Below the pieces are notes generated by a model. That model worked only from the letters and a program-made list of their open reading frames with translations. It searched no databases and was not told the DNA's origin. From Trichoplusia ni (Eukaryota > Arthropoda > Insecta > Lepidoptera > Noctuidae), in assembly GCF_003590095.1 (NCBI RefSeq), contig NC_039492.1, forward strand, positions 3,286,001 to 3,350,000: a stretch of DNA of 64,000 nt. The letters run 5' to 3'. The position numbers and the translations under genes are program-made. Within the stretch, counting starts at the first letter, position 1. Every line of letters begins with the position of its first letter. Below, in pieces: positions 25,617-39,300 of this stretch.

Positions 25617-26114
25617 TTAACCAATAAAACACACAGACGAATAAAATGTTTAATAAAACTTTATAAATTTGCAACTTAGTGACAGCTTAGAAATTCATTT
25701 GCAAATTGAAAAGAGATTATAAATATTGCAAATCGAAATCAATTCAAATCCCTAATGTAATTCTCTTTGAAAGTTGAAGAACAATCTACTTCGAGCTCAA
25801 TGAATTGAACCTTTTTGCTTTTCATTGCAGAATAGTCTGTAATCCGGGGCTGTAAATATCGAAAGGAAACCAAAGTTTCGAGGCTAAAACATTGAGCATT
25901 AGAGGCAAAACTTTTCTAGTTACAATGCTAAAGCCTTTTTAGGTATAGTATAAGGATGGTGTTAAGATGAATCATTTGGGTGTTTGTTCAGTGCGAGTGC
26001 GAGTGCGATGATATGATGTTTGTTGCCGATATCAAGGGCTTACGAATGCAGTAGGCGCTAATTATGTCAGGCAGATAAATAGAGATTCCAGTACAATATA
26101 AACTCGCTAAGATT

Positions 26115-26290
26115 TTTTAGGGTTCTATACAAAAGGTACAGACGAAACCCTATCGATCCGCTGGCTTTCTCTCGACAGTATTTAGCTCATGAACCATGAT
26201 AGCTACTTAGATATTTTTCTGCAGATGATGCACTTTGCGTGCCACTATAACAACAAAAACTTAAATTTAAATCCAAGTTGGATTGGTTAT
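26115..26290 (+). repeat. GGAACCC-type dispersed repeat fragment
   Basis: TTTTTTAGGGTTCTATAC, GAAACCCTATCGATCCGCTG, GCTCATGAACCATGATAGC and CAGATGATGCACTTTG, in the known order. Confidence 0.55.
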
Positions 26291-28360
26291 TAATATATTG
26301 TATCAAATAATTGCACCTAAAAATTGATTTTCTTTAACCTATTAGTGCGAAACTCTCAGTGCCGAAAGTTCGGTTCTGACTTAATAACCTCTCCACAATC
26401 TATTTAGAATTAAAATTATAATTCATCGATAAAAAACATCTTACAACGAAAATTTGATTCACAAAACAGATTTCAACAAATTATTATGCCAAAAAATAAG
26501 GAAACAGACTTATAAACAAACCCTTTCATTTTCCCGGGCTTATGAAAAGCCGGCGAATTTCGTATAAATTGTGACGTCGACAATGCCTTACCGGGACAAT
26601 GGGAAATTTCGGTAATTTGACAACCCTATAGAAAGGCATAATAAACCAATGTAAACAATGATTTTAACGTAACTTTATACCAAACTACAGGTATATTGAA
26701 GCAAGTATGACGTGTATTGTTCAATGTTTTGTACATAGATATGAGTAACATTTTGTAAAGAGGATAATATATGATATGCCAATTATACATTCGCTTTTAG
26801 TCCGAACAGGCGTTCCTTTATTTTTTTTTTGAAATTTTAAAGTTTCAAATTACTCCAACCGCATTGGCTTTCGCGGAAAGGAATATCAGAGTGCAGATCC
26901 CAACCAAGAGGAAAAACAAACAGTTTTGCCTCCTGGTTGAGGCTACGATTGAGATATGTGACGTGACAGAGCGTCGAGTCCTGCCATAAAGTGCCCGGCG
27001 ATTGGTTTACTGGTCGAAAGGTATAGAGTCCTTGAGCAAGGTGTGTATGGACGAGCAACACCTTTACACCAGACTCTTCATCCGTCTTCCAGAACCGGAG
27101 CATGCACAGAAGAGTAGCTTTATAAAGAATTTAACCCTAATAGGTAGACGATGACAAATACATCTAACCCTAATAGGTGAAGTTAGGCTCTCTGACACTG
27201 AAAGAACCACTATCACAATAATACAAGACATTTTTCTAACTGTCATTGCGTCTGTCATGCGGTTGACATAATAATGTAATATACCGTGACATAACCGAAT
27301 TATTTCTGTCATGTCACCGGCTCTGACAATATGTACACCTTACCGTACCTTCCTATATTCACTTGAAAGTATCTGTTCATAACAGACCAGGAAAATGTAG
27401 ACACTCTTTTAACAACAAAAACTATATAACGTTTTTGCGTTTTTAGATAGACGAAAATATGATAGCAAATTTCACAAGAAAACTACAGATTAAAAAATAC
27501 CTTTTCAATACTTCGAAACAGGCAAAAAGATGCAGATATACTCAATTAAACAGTAAAGTCGTTTTTTTATGCAAATGATGTCTAATATTGTGGAATATTT
27601 ATGTGAACTTAATATTGATACATGGTATGGTACAATTCTTAGGTGGTGACCAGAAAACTCTTAATTTCATCATGAACTTTTTACAGAACTACTTAATTTT
27701 GAAATTAATAAAGTACAAAAATATATACAAGTCATTCTGTTTCATCTTTCAATACTCTCATCTTTAACTCTCCCTTTAAAAGTTACTTTTGATACACTCA
27801 ATACAAATAAACAAAAAACTTTGTTCATAACGACAGTCAAACTCAACGTGTGATTCTCTCTGATACACCTTTATCCGTCGTAAGAACTCATTACTTCATA
27901 AAGAATAAAGAGCTTTGAACCTAAAGGAATGAATGTAGGACTGTATAATGAAAAGTCAATACTTCAAACATAAAAGCCCTTGTGGGAAAGAGAGCGCTAT
28001 CTATTAGTATAGCTGCATCCCTTTCTTTTGTTGGTTTTAATGATGATACACTGAATCTTTGATCGAAAGTCGACACTGATTGGTTTAATGAAGGCAGAAC
28101 GTTCTTGAATCCAGATCTAGACTGAAGTTGTCTAGTTACTAGGCTTAGTGATTCAAATGGAGGCTTTTGTGTTGCTTTTGACAAGCGGACTGGGTTTGAT
28201 GCTAATGAAGTATCAGAAATGTATTTATTAGATGAAATGTGTTTACGGTACTTATGTGAAGAATAACAAGATACGTTCCATTAAAGTGCATTAATAAGGT
28301 AAAGTGATCAATATATGGGTATGTTTTCTATTAAGAAAGTAATCTGTGATTATTACAATA

Positions 28361-28666
28361 CTAGCTGTTGCCCGCGACCTCGTCCGCGTGGTTAGAAGAT
28401 ATAAGTTATAATTTAACCCGCCTTCTATCTATCTATCTGCCGTCTATCTATCTTGTAGGATTCAGTCAGCGTTTGATGTGTGTAAATGTGTTTTTTACGA
28501 CCTCACATTAGAAACCTCAAAAATTGTAGCCTATGTGTTATTCCGATGTATAAGCTATATTGTGGTAAAGTTTCATTCAAATCCATTCAGTAGTTTTTAC
28601 GTGAAAGAGTAACAAACATCCATACATCCATACTTACAAACTTTCGCCTTTATAATAGTAGTAGGA
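28361..28666 (-). mobile_element. Non-autonomous Helitron-like element, family 2
   Basis: On the minus strand it starts TCCTACTACTATTATAAA and ends GGGCAACAGCTAG, with A and T flanks. It shares the 3' hairpin end with family 1 but has a different body. It includes a (TAGA)n/(TCTA)n microsatellite near 28427-28456. The family is very common in Lepidoptera. Confidence 0.85.
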
Positions 28667-29199
28667 TGATTATGGATAAGGGATGGGGTATTTTGGATTA
28701 AGTATTAGCCAGTAAAATGGGCTGCAGTTCATGTAAGTTTAAAATTAAATTTTACTAACTCGTTGATAAAAATTCAAAATACATATGAACATGAGGGAGA
28801 AGTTTTAAAAACACTCTTTTACCAACAAAAACAGTTTTATAAAAAAAAAAGAATAAAGAAGTAAGTACACGCTTTCACCGGCCTATTATACCGTAATTAT
28901 AAATCCCTTCGATGATTTAACTTTTGTAAAAACAACCCTTAAAGTTATAATGATCCGTTCTTAAACCAGTTAACTTTGAACCTTTGTTATTATTTATGAT
29001 TTCAGTTATCCGTGTTTGCTCTTATCGAGTTTTAAATATGTAAAGCTGAAACTTTATTCACCGGAGTGCCGCCCCGTGGGTAAATGAAGCGGTGATGAAG
29101 GTTATTTATTCAGTAAATAGTATTTTTGGAAAATAGTAATTGGTTTATGTTATGACAATTTATTATTTATGTGTGATATTTACGTTTCGCGTGTATTTT

Positions 29200-29485
29200 T
29201 TGAAGATTTTAGGGAACCCTAACCTAAGTGTCTAAACGGAATCCTATTACTAAGCCTCTGTTATTCATCTAACCATCTGTTATAAAAAGAATATTTTCAT
29301 AGAATATGTATTTCTGTTTCCGGTATGAAAACTCATAGTAAATATAAATGAAAAAAAATTTCAACGTCTGGTACGGTTAAAAATTTGACAAGTGACCATA
29401 TTTTGTTTCGCAAATCTGTATTTATTTAGTCAAGTTGTGCGGAACCCTTAGCGTCGCGAGTCGGGCACGCACTTTTTTTTTATTT
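29200..29485 (+). repeat. GGAACCC-type dispersed repeat, near full length but degraded
   Basis: GATTTTAGGGAACCC, CGGAATCCTATTACTAAGCC, TATGTATTTCTGTTTCCGG, then GTGCGGAACCCTTAGCG and CGCGAGTCGGGCACGCAC before a T run. Confidence 0.6.
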
Positions 29486-30960
29486 ATTTAATTTTGTTAT
29501 TTTTTTTTCTTGGCACTGATGCTTTTCTTTATAATTCACAAGTTTACAATCGAGTTAATTAACACTAGCCTCTTTTTATACTTGTAGAGGCCTTTAGAGG
29601 TTACAGGTTAAATAATAATATTAGACCGCCGATACAGCCCAGTCTTAGTAGGAATAAGGACAAAAAAGTAAAACTACTGCTCATCAAACAAAGGATGTGG
29701 GAACAAATTACGGGAAATAGCTCAATTTATTTCAAGTAGGTATGTTCTATACATATATTGATGAAATTGAACAACAACAACTGAAATTCAGATGAAGCCT
29801 GGTTAGGAGTTCGGTATAAATAAGCAAGAAAATTGGTCACCCATAGAATTTTCAACGTAACGACGGTTGCTTACTGTAGATCCTTATTTTTAATATTTAT
29901 ATTTATGGTAAAAAACGGAAAACAACCTCCAAGTTCTAGAAAAGTTCTTTCGTAATTATTTTGACACCAATGGCAATTGGTGTAGGGAAAACCTGGATTC
30001 TAAAGATTGGAATTCGAAATCGACCAACTATAGAAGGCATGCGTTTTGATCAATGCTCAAACCTTTTTTGAGGATTATACCGAGCAGTGGGATATCTATG
30101 AAACCGCTAAAATACAAGTTTTATGATTTTACAATATCTTCCCAGATTTTGCAACAAAACTCTTTGAAAACATGATTTCTGACACAAAACACATCTATTT
30201 ATATTGTAATAAAATCTTGTACAGTCATCTCACGTTGACATTAAATAAACTTCACAGACCTTCACAAATGTAGCATTCACATCTTGACTGTACACTTTCT
30301 GACACTTGAATAGTCTGCATGCATGTCGCAATAAATGTCTACAACTCAGACATTCGTTCAAACATACTGAAAAGTCTGTGTTATACGGCAGTGGTATTAT
30401 GTTTCGAGCAATAGCATACAGCTAGCAATATTTCTGTTGTAGGTACATTTGGAAGTCTGTGTGCTTTTATGGTAATATCAAAGTATACTTATAGGTACCT
30501 GAGTATTTAATTTATTAAAAGATCTTAAATAATATTGCGTATAATGATCTTAATACAATAACAAGGCTGTTTTAATAGGTATTGGTTTCGTAATGTAAAT
30601 AAAAGAATTTTTTTACATGTTTTTTTTTTCAAATGTACACTTTGAATCGACTGATTTATTTTATTAGTCTTAATTTTAAAGCAATACAGTTATTTTCTAT
30701 ATATATATTTCCTATTGATTTAAAAACCTAAGTATTACGCGGCTAAAAATCCCGAAAGGTAAAGACTTGGCACGTCTCGAAGAAAACACTTTTCTTCCAT
30801 GATACATTTATACCGATATTCAGGAACACAACACTCAAATCATAACTTTGCCAATTAAAAACCAATTACCGAAGTATTCGTTTGTAACATCTGGCAGATT
30901 AATCAATTGTTCCCTACACAGTTATATAGGATCATAATAAATGTCCTGGTGGTCTGGGGG

Positions 30961-31082
30961 CCTACCATGATATCGAAGAATGAAACAGACTTAGTTGTGC
31001 AAGCGAGACGGCTATATAGAGTGTAGGAGTGGCATCTCGCTCCCACAACTGCATCTGTCTTACTTCAAGCTGTGATGGTAGG
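30961..31082. mobile_element. Fold-back (MITE-like) element, complete, 122 bp
   Basis: Begins CCTACCAT and ends ATGGTAGG. The two halves are imperfect inverted repeats of about 52 bp (AGTTGTG, AGCGAGA and GAAG blocks pair) around a short loop near TATATAGAGTGTAGGAG. No coding capacity. Same length as the copy at 56842. Confidence 0.72.
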
Positions 31083-31199
31083 GTGTCGTGTGGTTTGTAC
31101 AAGGTTTGGAGGTAAAGCATAATGTAACAAGAAGCAAGTACTTAGTACGGAAGTTACATAACGGGTTTAAATGGCTTTTAGTAATTTCTTGTTTTGACT

Positions 31200-31387
31200 G
31201 CACGGATAGCCGATAGCTTGATGTCACTACGCCAAACCCACTGAGCGCAACGTGTCACGGGTTTAAATCCCCGCGTAGGACTAGTATGTGTGATCCATGA
31301 ATGCTTGTCCTGAATCTGGGTGTGTTTGTGCATGTGACTTGAATGTTTGAGAAACTCCCCGCTACACAAGGATTAAATTCATTAATT
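31200..31387 (+). mobile_element. tRNA-derived SINE, type A
   Basis: Contains CACGGATAGCCGATAGC, GCCAAACCCACTGAGCGC, B box GGTTTAAATCCCCGCG, TGTGTGATCCATGAATGC and tail ACACAAGGATTAAATTC. Close to full length but diverged. Confidence 0.75.
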
Positions 31388-31450
31388 AAATTCGGGACAA
31401 AAATATACAATTACACATAATTTATCATAAGTACCACCAAACCAAACCAG

Positions 31451-31567
31451 TCTACCACCATGTCTTAAAGTAGTATTATTATGGTTGTGGGAGTGTGATA
31501 GCGCAATACACGGCGTAGAGCGGCATTTCCTCAGCAGCAATAATAATACTGTAGATGACATGGTAGG
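31451..31567. mobile_element. Fold-back (MITE-like) element, about 117 bp
   Basis: Starts TCTACCACC, ends ATGGTAGG. Inverted halves share TAGTATTATTAT/ATAATAATACT and the apical block AGCGCAATACACGGCGTAGAGCGG. Only about 370 bp from the copy at 30961. Confidence 0.65.
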
Positions 31568-32216
31568 CTTCCTGAAATCTTGGAAGCTTTTAGTTTGAAG
31601 TGAATGGTGACGTCAGAATAGCGATGACAAATTATAAAGGCGTTCATACTTTACACTGAACATAAAATACTTTTTGTCATAAATGGCTATTTCTCAGCAA
31701 GTAGTTTTAAGTATTTATAAGAGGAAGAAGGATTTTTTTAAGAGACTGCAAGGCTCGGAACCGGTTAAAACTGGTTTATTTCGGTTTTACTCCGAACTTT
31801 TCATAAGAACCTGAAAGTTTCAAGAACTTTATTTCAGCATAAATTAACCGGTTTATTCGCCGAACAGTATGTTGCTAAAGGCGTTGCGTTGAGAAATATG
31901 AAATTCTCTGCCATAAGTCAAGTCATAAAACACATTAACACCTGACCTACCATATTTATATGATATCAGTGGTCCTCGTTATCAGATTTGCGGTTGGCAA
32001 AGGTCCAATACCACGGAGTCTGGTCCCCGGTACTCGGCTGGAGATGAGAAGACCACTTCTATCAACTTATATACAGGCATTGCGTTTGTATAGCTTGTTG
32101 GAGGATGATTCAGGGTACCAAACTCTGAAAATTTTTGAAAGGGAATATAATTACATGAACTGTAATTGCTAGACGGTTTTTTTTCATAATTTTGACCAGG
32201 ATGTATTGCTGGCTAT

Positions 32217-32433
32217 AAACATACTATTAATAACAATAGGTACTTCAAAAGCGAAACTGTGTGAGTGTGATTGTTCGTGTGTCTGTGTGTTTGTTCCCTC
32301 TTCAAGAACGATCGATTTTTATCAAATTTGGTATGGAGTTAGCTGACACCATGGATCAACAAGGAGGCTCGTATTATATTTTAACTGTTTTCTTTGCAGT
32401 TAATTACGACATCCAAGAAGGCGAAGCTAGGTA
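32217..32433 (+). mobile_element. Probable degraded Helitron-like element
   Basis: The body contains GCGAAACTGTGTGAGTGTG, TTTATCAAATTTGGTATGG and the end GGCGAAGCTAG. These resemble known lepidopteran elements of the TC...CTAG type. The 5' end is not clear and the flanks are not the expected A and T. Confidence 0.4.
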
Positions 32434-32779
32434 ACATCTTTTACTACAAAAATATCTTAGAAGTTCTGATTGCACAAAAAAAAATCGTATAAAATGGTAT
32501 TTCCAAATATAATAGTCCAATTAAATCTAGCAAACTAAAATACAAACAGTGAATAATACCTTTCACGGAATGCTTGAACAGTATTTACTTAGAGACCTCA
32601 AGAGGTTTGCTAAGCTATGGTTTGAGCTGGTTTTAAACTCTTGACTTTAGCAGTACACTGCCTCTACATTTAGTAACTAAACTAAATTAGAATTGGAAAT
32701 TAGACTTCTAAATCTCGACTTAAAATTGACGGGAGATGCGAGCTCAGAATTTTTACTATGTCTAGCGTACTTTTTTAGG

Positions 32780-32935
32780 TTGGGTCATCATCAAATGACT
32801 CCTTACGCTTTGGGTTGAGGGAAAGGGAGTGTCAGACTTCTACGGACTAAAACCCACCCATGTTCCTTCCTATGCCCTTCGTGTACCGGGGCGACGGTAA
32901 ACGTTTCGGACAATCCCGCTCCTCCGCTGTTTTTT
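32780..32935 (+). repeat. Dispersed repeat copy (GTCAGACTTCTACGGAC type)
   Basis: Second copy of the family at 6268, with TCATCAAATGACTCC, TTTGGGTTGAGGGAAAG, GGGAGTGTCAGACTTC, CTTCGTGTACCGGGGCG and CGTTTCGGACAA. Confidence 0.6.
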
Positions 32936-34419
32936 ATCGTACTAATATTTAAAACAATATAAAATTTGAAATGGATGTATGAAGGTCTGGGCCCCAATTC
33001 CGGTATTTACAACTAAATAAAATAATAAATAAAATAATAAGAAGCTACTTTTTCACTACTCTTGTATCTCACTTTGTTGTTCATCTAGTTTTCCAGTTTT
33101 CCGTTGTTATCGCCAGTGTGTCAGTACACTAAAAGATAATAATTCTGTACCTAGAGGTAGATAAATTTGAAACTTTACACGGCACTAGATTTTTAAACTG
33201 GATTAAAGTCTTTGTGGTTCATGAACAATAGAAAGTGCCCACGTGAATCATAATATCACCAAGAAATTATAGAGGCGGAAATTGATGTTTACTGTGTGAT
33301 ATTGAAGTACAAAACACACAGGCACAGTGGGCTAGATAAAAAAGTTCATAATGGGCATTTGTGTAGGTGGAAGAGTCGGAAGGTAGCTTGTGCTTGTGTC
33401 CTTTTCCTACCTAGTTCCAAACTTAATTCATATAATTTCTAGACAAGATTGCATCCAAATTTTCAATCAGCCGATTTAGTAAATGGTTCCGTATGCGAAA
33501 TGCATTTCGGCATCCAACGTATTTGAGTAATTCGCATCGACATGCATTAGTCCAATTGGATTTCTCGTTATGGGCCGCTGGTTATGAAAGTGGTCAAGTT
33601 AGAGCTGCGAGAGCAGTGATTGTAAAATTAATAATAATAGCCTTTGAGCCATTTACATTTCAAAATAAGTTACTTTGGTTGAATGCGCAAATTTTAAGTA
33701 AACAAGATATTGTTTTATTAAATATAAGTATCGATCAATTGAGTCTTCGACTGGCAGCGCTGAGGCTTTCGAGCAGATAGGCTAAAGAAAAATAAAAATA
33801 GAAAAAGACTAATCACCCATAGAATAAATGACATTGATTAGCCTTAAATTTTATTTTGATGTTATGCTTTCGAGATAATACAAATACACATATCATCTCG
33901 GCTGCCTAGCTACCAAGGTTCACATAAAAAAGTTGTATCATCGCTTAGAGATTTTAATTTTCCATTTTTTTTTAATTCACACTTTTATCATAATTATACG
34001 GATAACAGGAGGTTTAGCTGAATTTGTTTAAACATAACGAGAACCTACGTACAACTATAGACAGACATGACATGTAATACAGCCCGAAATAGTTTTGTTA
34101 TCCGTGACGTATCCGACGTCACACCGAGGATATTAACATGTCAAAGTTTATTCAAAACTCGTTGTGTTCGCACCTTAATTTCCTTTGCAATGTCGAACAA
34201 AGCTTGAACTAACACTGTTATAACTTCTATGCACAATTTTAGTTTTAGTAAGAGTAAACTTAATTGAGGTTACTGTGAAAACTTTCGTGAGGCATATTTA
34301 GATAAAATGTTTTGAAAACAATATTATATGTGTGCGCCTGTTATTTGCCAAAATAAACGGAAAGAAGGTATTTTAGACTTAGCGGAAAACCCTGTAAGTC
34401 TGAAAAAAATAAGTGATGA

Positions 34420-34525
34420 TATGGCTGCAAAGAGTCTTGTGAGAGATGTCAGATAGAATGGTATGGAAGAAGACATGCTACGCCGACCCCAAATAAAATA
34501 ATGGAAGAAGGAGGAATGATGATGA
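34420..34525 (+). mobile_element. LINE 3' end fragment (C-terminus ...WKKTCYADPK)
   Basis: 34446-34496 encodes MSDRMVWKKTCYADPK and stop, followed within 30 bp by an ATGATGATGATG tail. This is a 5'-truncated non-LTR retrotransposon of the same family as at 1961-2100. The upstream ATATGGCTGCAAAGAGT also matches the other copy. Confidence 0.7.
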
Positions 34526-36391
34526 TGAGATTAAAAAGTCATCGCCAGTCACCTTATGACAATAATTTCACCAAATACCTACGCTCAGTACAGTTCTTAA
34601 ATCGAGGTTCCCTGTTAAGGATCTCTAAAAATATAGTATCTTTCCCAGAGGCTCGCCATTTCAATTTAATTAAAATTTCTCCGCTGTTTCGCCTAGTTCA
34701 TGGTTTATGCATTTTGCTTTGATTCAATGTTTTTATTTTTTACCGTGTGATGTGGTTCCTGATAAATCACTTGCAATGTTGCAATTTATTTTGGCTAGGA
34801 TTTTTTAAGTGAAGTTGTGTTTTTTCTCTTTCACAACCGAAGCACGTGGGTAGCGGTAGAGTGTGGGCAAATGGAGAGCTGTAAAATGTAATTTTGACGT
34901 CCAAAAGGTAATTTTAGGCTAGTTTGAATAAATTACATTTGATTGAGATTCTGTAAAGTTCGCTGCGAAGAAGGTGCTTGGGTCTATGTTATGTATTTTA
35001 TTTAAAGTATAAAACATTTATGGAAATATAGCATGAGTTTAATTACCTGTTAGTTTCCTCTCCAATCTTTTAATTAGTTTAGTTTGCACAAAATATTCGT
35101 AACGAGTGCAGTCTTTTGTTAAAAGCACGCCATTTGTGAACCAACATCAGCTGTTTACTGCATTCAACTGAAGAGCAGACGTAAAAACAAACAAGACTCA
35201 TTTATCAGTAGATATTTTTAATGACCCCTTTTCATGAACAACTTTTGCATCGTATTTTACACCTGGGAATATTAATGAGGGTAGTAAGTGATTTATAATT
35301 ATGCAGGAAAAGAACAATCATTTGTTAAAGGAGATAGTTGCAGTCGTTTTAGAGCAGAGGTCTATACTTAAATAGTTAAAGAAGTAAGTAAATTAATTAA
35401 ACTTTTTCTCATTATTTTTAACAATTAGTTTTATTCGTCATGCTCTACAATGCTGAGTGGTTTAGCCTTTACAACTTTAAAAGATAGATCAGAGATGTTG
35501 ATTGAAAACTTATTTATTTGTTTTAATACAGAGCCACAGTTTCTTTGGTTTTACAAGGCTCAAGTAATTTCTTACCTGGACAGGGACAATGCGGTTCTTC
35601 TTACAGAATAACAATTCATTGATAAATAAAATACGCTTAACAATAATATCAAAACGAAAAGTGAAACTTTAATTCAAAAATATGACATAGAGGTGACAGC
35701 TACTTACCTATTTTTAATTTTAGTTTCGGAGATCATTAAAAACAATAACAGAACTACTAAAGTATGGTTATTATGCCCGATTGTGTAATTTGTTCTATAG
35801 AATTAAATATCATGCATTAGTAAGTATCTAACAGTTTTCAGCTAAATTATCCGAATAAGATAACTTCGAATCGCTTTTAAGGATTAGGTATTATTGTAAT
35901 AACTGCAACACTAACATTAAATTTATAAAAACCACAGACTGTTATTATAGAGAGTACCGTTTAGCTGCCAAAGCCATCATGACCCAAATTCCATAATCGA
36001 CCATTGTTTTTACCTTTGTTGGGAGCATCCGCTGACAAACTTTCAGCTTTTATAAAATACCGTAAGTCTAGGGTCCAAGGGCTCTTAGACCATTATAGAC
36101 TTTCGAAAGATCCCGCTTCTGACGTCGTCGTTAATCATGTCTACAACTACGCCATCTAGTAGCATCTGAGAGCATTATTTAGCGTAAGACGGAAGTCACG
36201 TTTTGACTCCACATAAAATGTCCAGAGGGCGCTAATTTTCAAATGTTAGTGTTAAATAGTTCATGAAATTCGTAATTAAATGTAGATGGCGTCACAAATA
36301 AGGAAAGATGGTATAATAAAACTTATTTCTGTTATACAAATATTGTATTCATAGTTTCGATATAAATTTAAAACTCTATGTAATACAGCAA

Positions 36392-39300
36392 TCAGAAGTA
36401 TTTTTCTAATGGTTCTCCCAAAATCTGTTCAAGTTTTCTGATCGCGTCTTTAGTGGATGTTTCAATCTTGGAATCGCCGTCTTCTAGAAGTTCAGCCAGG
36501 AAAGGCACACTCTCAGCTAATAGTGGCAGCCAACTGCTACCGAGCTGCGTTGCCATGGCGACAAGGCAATCAAGAGCAACCAACCTGTGAACATTAGAAT
36601 AAAAAAATAAAATCAAAAACTAATTCCAATCACTATTGAATCTTATACACGGAGCAATTAAGTCTACATTCATAGTAAAAGTAATTTAGTTGTTTGATAT
36701 GAGAATACACACCTTATCTCAGCATCATTATGACGAGTCTTCAACAAAATCTGATAATTCAGTAACTTCCACAACGAATCATCTGCAGTGGCGACAGCGA
36801 ATTGAGAAATGCAAGGGATTAAGTACTCTTTAGCCCTGACTTTAAGGTCTTCAATTCCTCCCAAGGTATTCTCGAGCTGGTCTACCACAGGCTGCATGAG
36901 TGTTTCAAACCGATCTTTATTCAAGAAGCTTTGACTGTCGTAAAGGAACACTGTGTGAAGTGTTTTGACAATGAACTTTACGAGCATCAAACATTTATCT
37001 TCAGAATCAAAGTATTGGTCTTCTGTTTTACTGTTGTTGCAGGAGTCAAGGAGATCCGAAGCGTTTTTAATGAAGTGACCAGCAAAGAGGACAAATAGCC
37101 CTTTCAACTTATCAGCTATGGCGCAACTTAATCTGAAAAAAAAATGATTCAATATACTATATGTTTAACGAGAGTAGTTTATTATATAAAATAATAGATA
37201 AAAATCATACCTGTAGAAAGTAATAGTCCTGTCTTTCTGTCCTTCGACATTAGTCCTTATAGCCCAGTCGTAAATCTTGAAATAGAATGGCCTAAAGCTT
37301 GTCTCTGAGAGCTTCAACACGAGGCACACTAAAGCGTTCACCACTTCGTCTTCGGCTCGGTCTATGACGTCAGCACTGACATCTTTCTCTACAGCATCGC
37401 TTCTCAGTTGCAGAGCACTTAAGAAGAATGTCGTAAGGTCTTGTTGTAATGCTGTGAAGTCTGCAGTCGTCACATTCGCGAAGCTATCAGCTAACACAGA
37501 CATCACTGGACCAACTGCATCGTAATTCTCTTTCTCCAATAATATCTTATGAGTTTCATTAATAACTGGGATAAGAACCCTTGGAGGTATAGATCCAGCG
37601 ATTTTCTTCTTTATTGTCAATAGCTTCGCAACTATTGCTGAGACCTTACTGCATTCCTGATCTTGGCTCTGCCATTTAGCCAACAGAATGGAATACTCGT
37701 ACAAAACTTTCTGTAAGTACGGACTTAAGAATAGAGGCAGACTTTCAACGATCTTTGCTATGGCTGTCACTGTACTTAGCAACACCAGTTCAGGCGTTTC
37801 TGCTTTCCGTTGCTTTTTGAGGACTTTGATGAGTGCCGGCATGAATTTGCGGAGACTTGCAAGCGCGTGTGCTTTGAGGTTGCTGCAAAGTTCAGCCAAG
37901 CATAGCACTACCGAAGCCATAACATTGCCAGATATATTCGGATTACAAGTGTAATCTGTTACAGTTTCTAGAACATCCTTGAAAGGCTCTGGATTCTCTG
38001 ATGCAAGCATTTTTGTCAGCAACTTTAGAGATAGGAGGGACGTTTGCTGATTCAATTCTAACTCTTGAGCAACAATTTCACTCAAGTTCTCCTCCTTCGT
38101 TTCAATCGTCTTGACAATATCTAATAGAGGAGGCAATAATGAGAATAGCAGCTCCTTATCCACACCTTCGAATATTTCTGGACTGAATTGGATTTTTGAG
38201 TTCAGAAGTTCCATTGATTTACGTCTGACTGTCTGTAGTGTGTGTTTCATAAGACCTCTCACCACAGACAGGAACATAGGAGCGGAGAGCAAGTTGTTCG
38301 TATGGTCTAGCAAGTCATAACTGTGATGTAACATAACGCGCCAGTATTTTGCAGTTTTATCATCAGATACTTTGGAAATTGTTTGAATGAACGTCAGTAT
38401 ACTTATGATGAAGGTTTTGTAATGGTTCTCCATGGCTTTCATATCAGTTGCCAAAGTAGTATGCTGAATAAATCTGGACGATGCTAAGCAAGTGTTCATA
38501 AAAGTGATTATAACGTATTTGTAGTGACGTAGCTGTATAGGGGTATGTCCATTCACACTAAAGATGTCGCCAGGATCGACATCAGTGTCCATAGAGTTCT
38601 CATCCTTTTGCAAAGGCAAAGATTTGATATAGACAACCAGTTTTATGAAATTCTCCAGTGCTACTTCAGGCGGGAATTCTAAAAGGATGCTTTGACCAAA
38701 ATCAAGTCTATTTATTGGAGCTTCTTGATCTGCTAATGTTCTCGAATTCTGGGGAGTTTTCTTCTTGTTATCACTGAAGTGGGCCACATGAGTTTCAAGT
38801 AATAAAGCAAGGAACACCCAAAGGAACTGACTGGGGCCAAGAGTTTCTATGAGCTTCGTGAATAATGGAAGTCTTCTATGCTCCGGTACATGTAAAACAA
38901 CATCAGCGAAGATACGTAACACAGGAACAACACGACTTTGTAACTGTTGAAGTTCCTTATCAGAGTATTCATCAGCACTCTTATCCAGCTTAACCAGAAT
39001 TGGGATTAACGTCTCAATAATCTTTGTGATAATTTGGAAGCTGTATGCGTCATCGTGTCTTAAGACTGATGAGCCCATAAATGTAAATATCTCCATCGTA
39101 TGGTGAAGAACTTGTTCAGGAAGCATGAACGCAGCATGAGATAAAACAATCAAAGCGTGGTGATGCGTCTGAGGATTTTGGGTACCTCTGATACATTGAA
39201 CAACTAACTCAACATCGAACACAGATTTCAGAGACTTTATTTGTTCATCGTCCTTCTCATCAACAAACTTCTTGCAGAAATACCATAGAGACGACAGGAT

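Larger units (their letters stand above)
23595..28360. other. AT-rich non-coding region
   Basis: Contains the Helitron at 25344 and the repeat at 26115. Two overlapping minus-strand frames at 26837-27312 are more GC-rich than their surroundings but show no domain or motif I know. Confidence 0.55.
28667..36391. other. Non-coding region downstream of HEATR1
   Basis: Carries repeats at 29200, 30961, 31200, 31451, 32217, 32780 and 34420. The 33493-33780 open frame (95 codons) has no recognisable motif. The HEATR1 3' UTR must start at 36391 on the minus strand. I see no exact AATAAA within the first 100 bases after the stop. Confidence 0.55.

Noticed and set aside
26837..27312. Two overlapping minus-strand open frames
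   Set aside because: No known motif, different frames without a supportable splice link, and no second copy.
33493..33780. 95-codon open frame downstream of HEATR1
   Set aside because: No recognisable motif and no splice partners; cannot be told from a chance frame.
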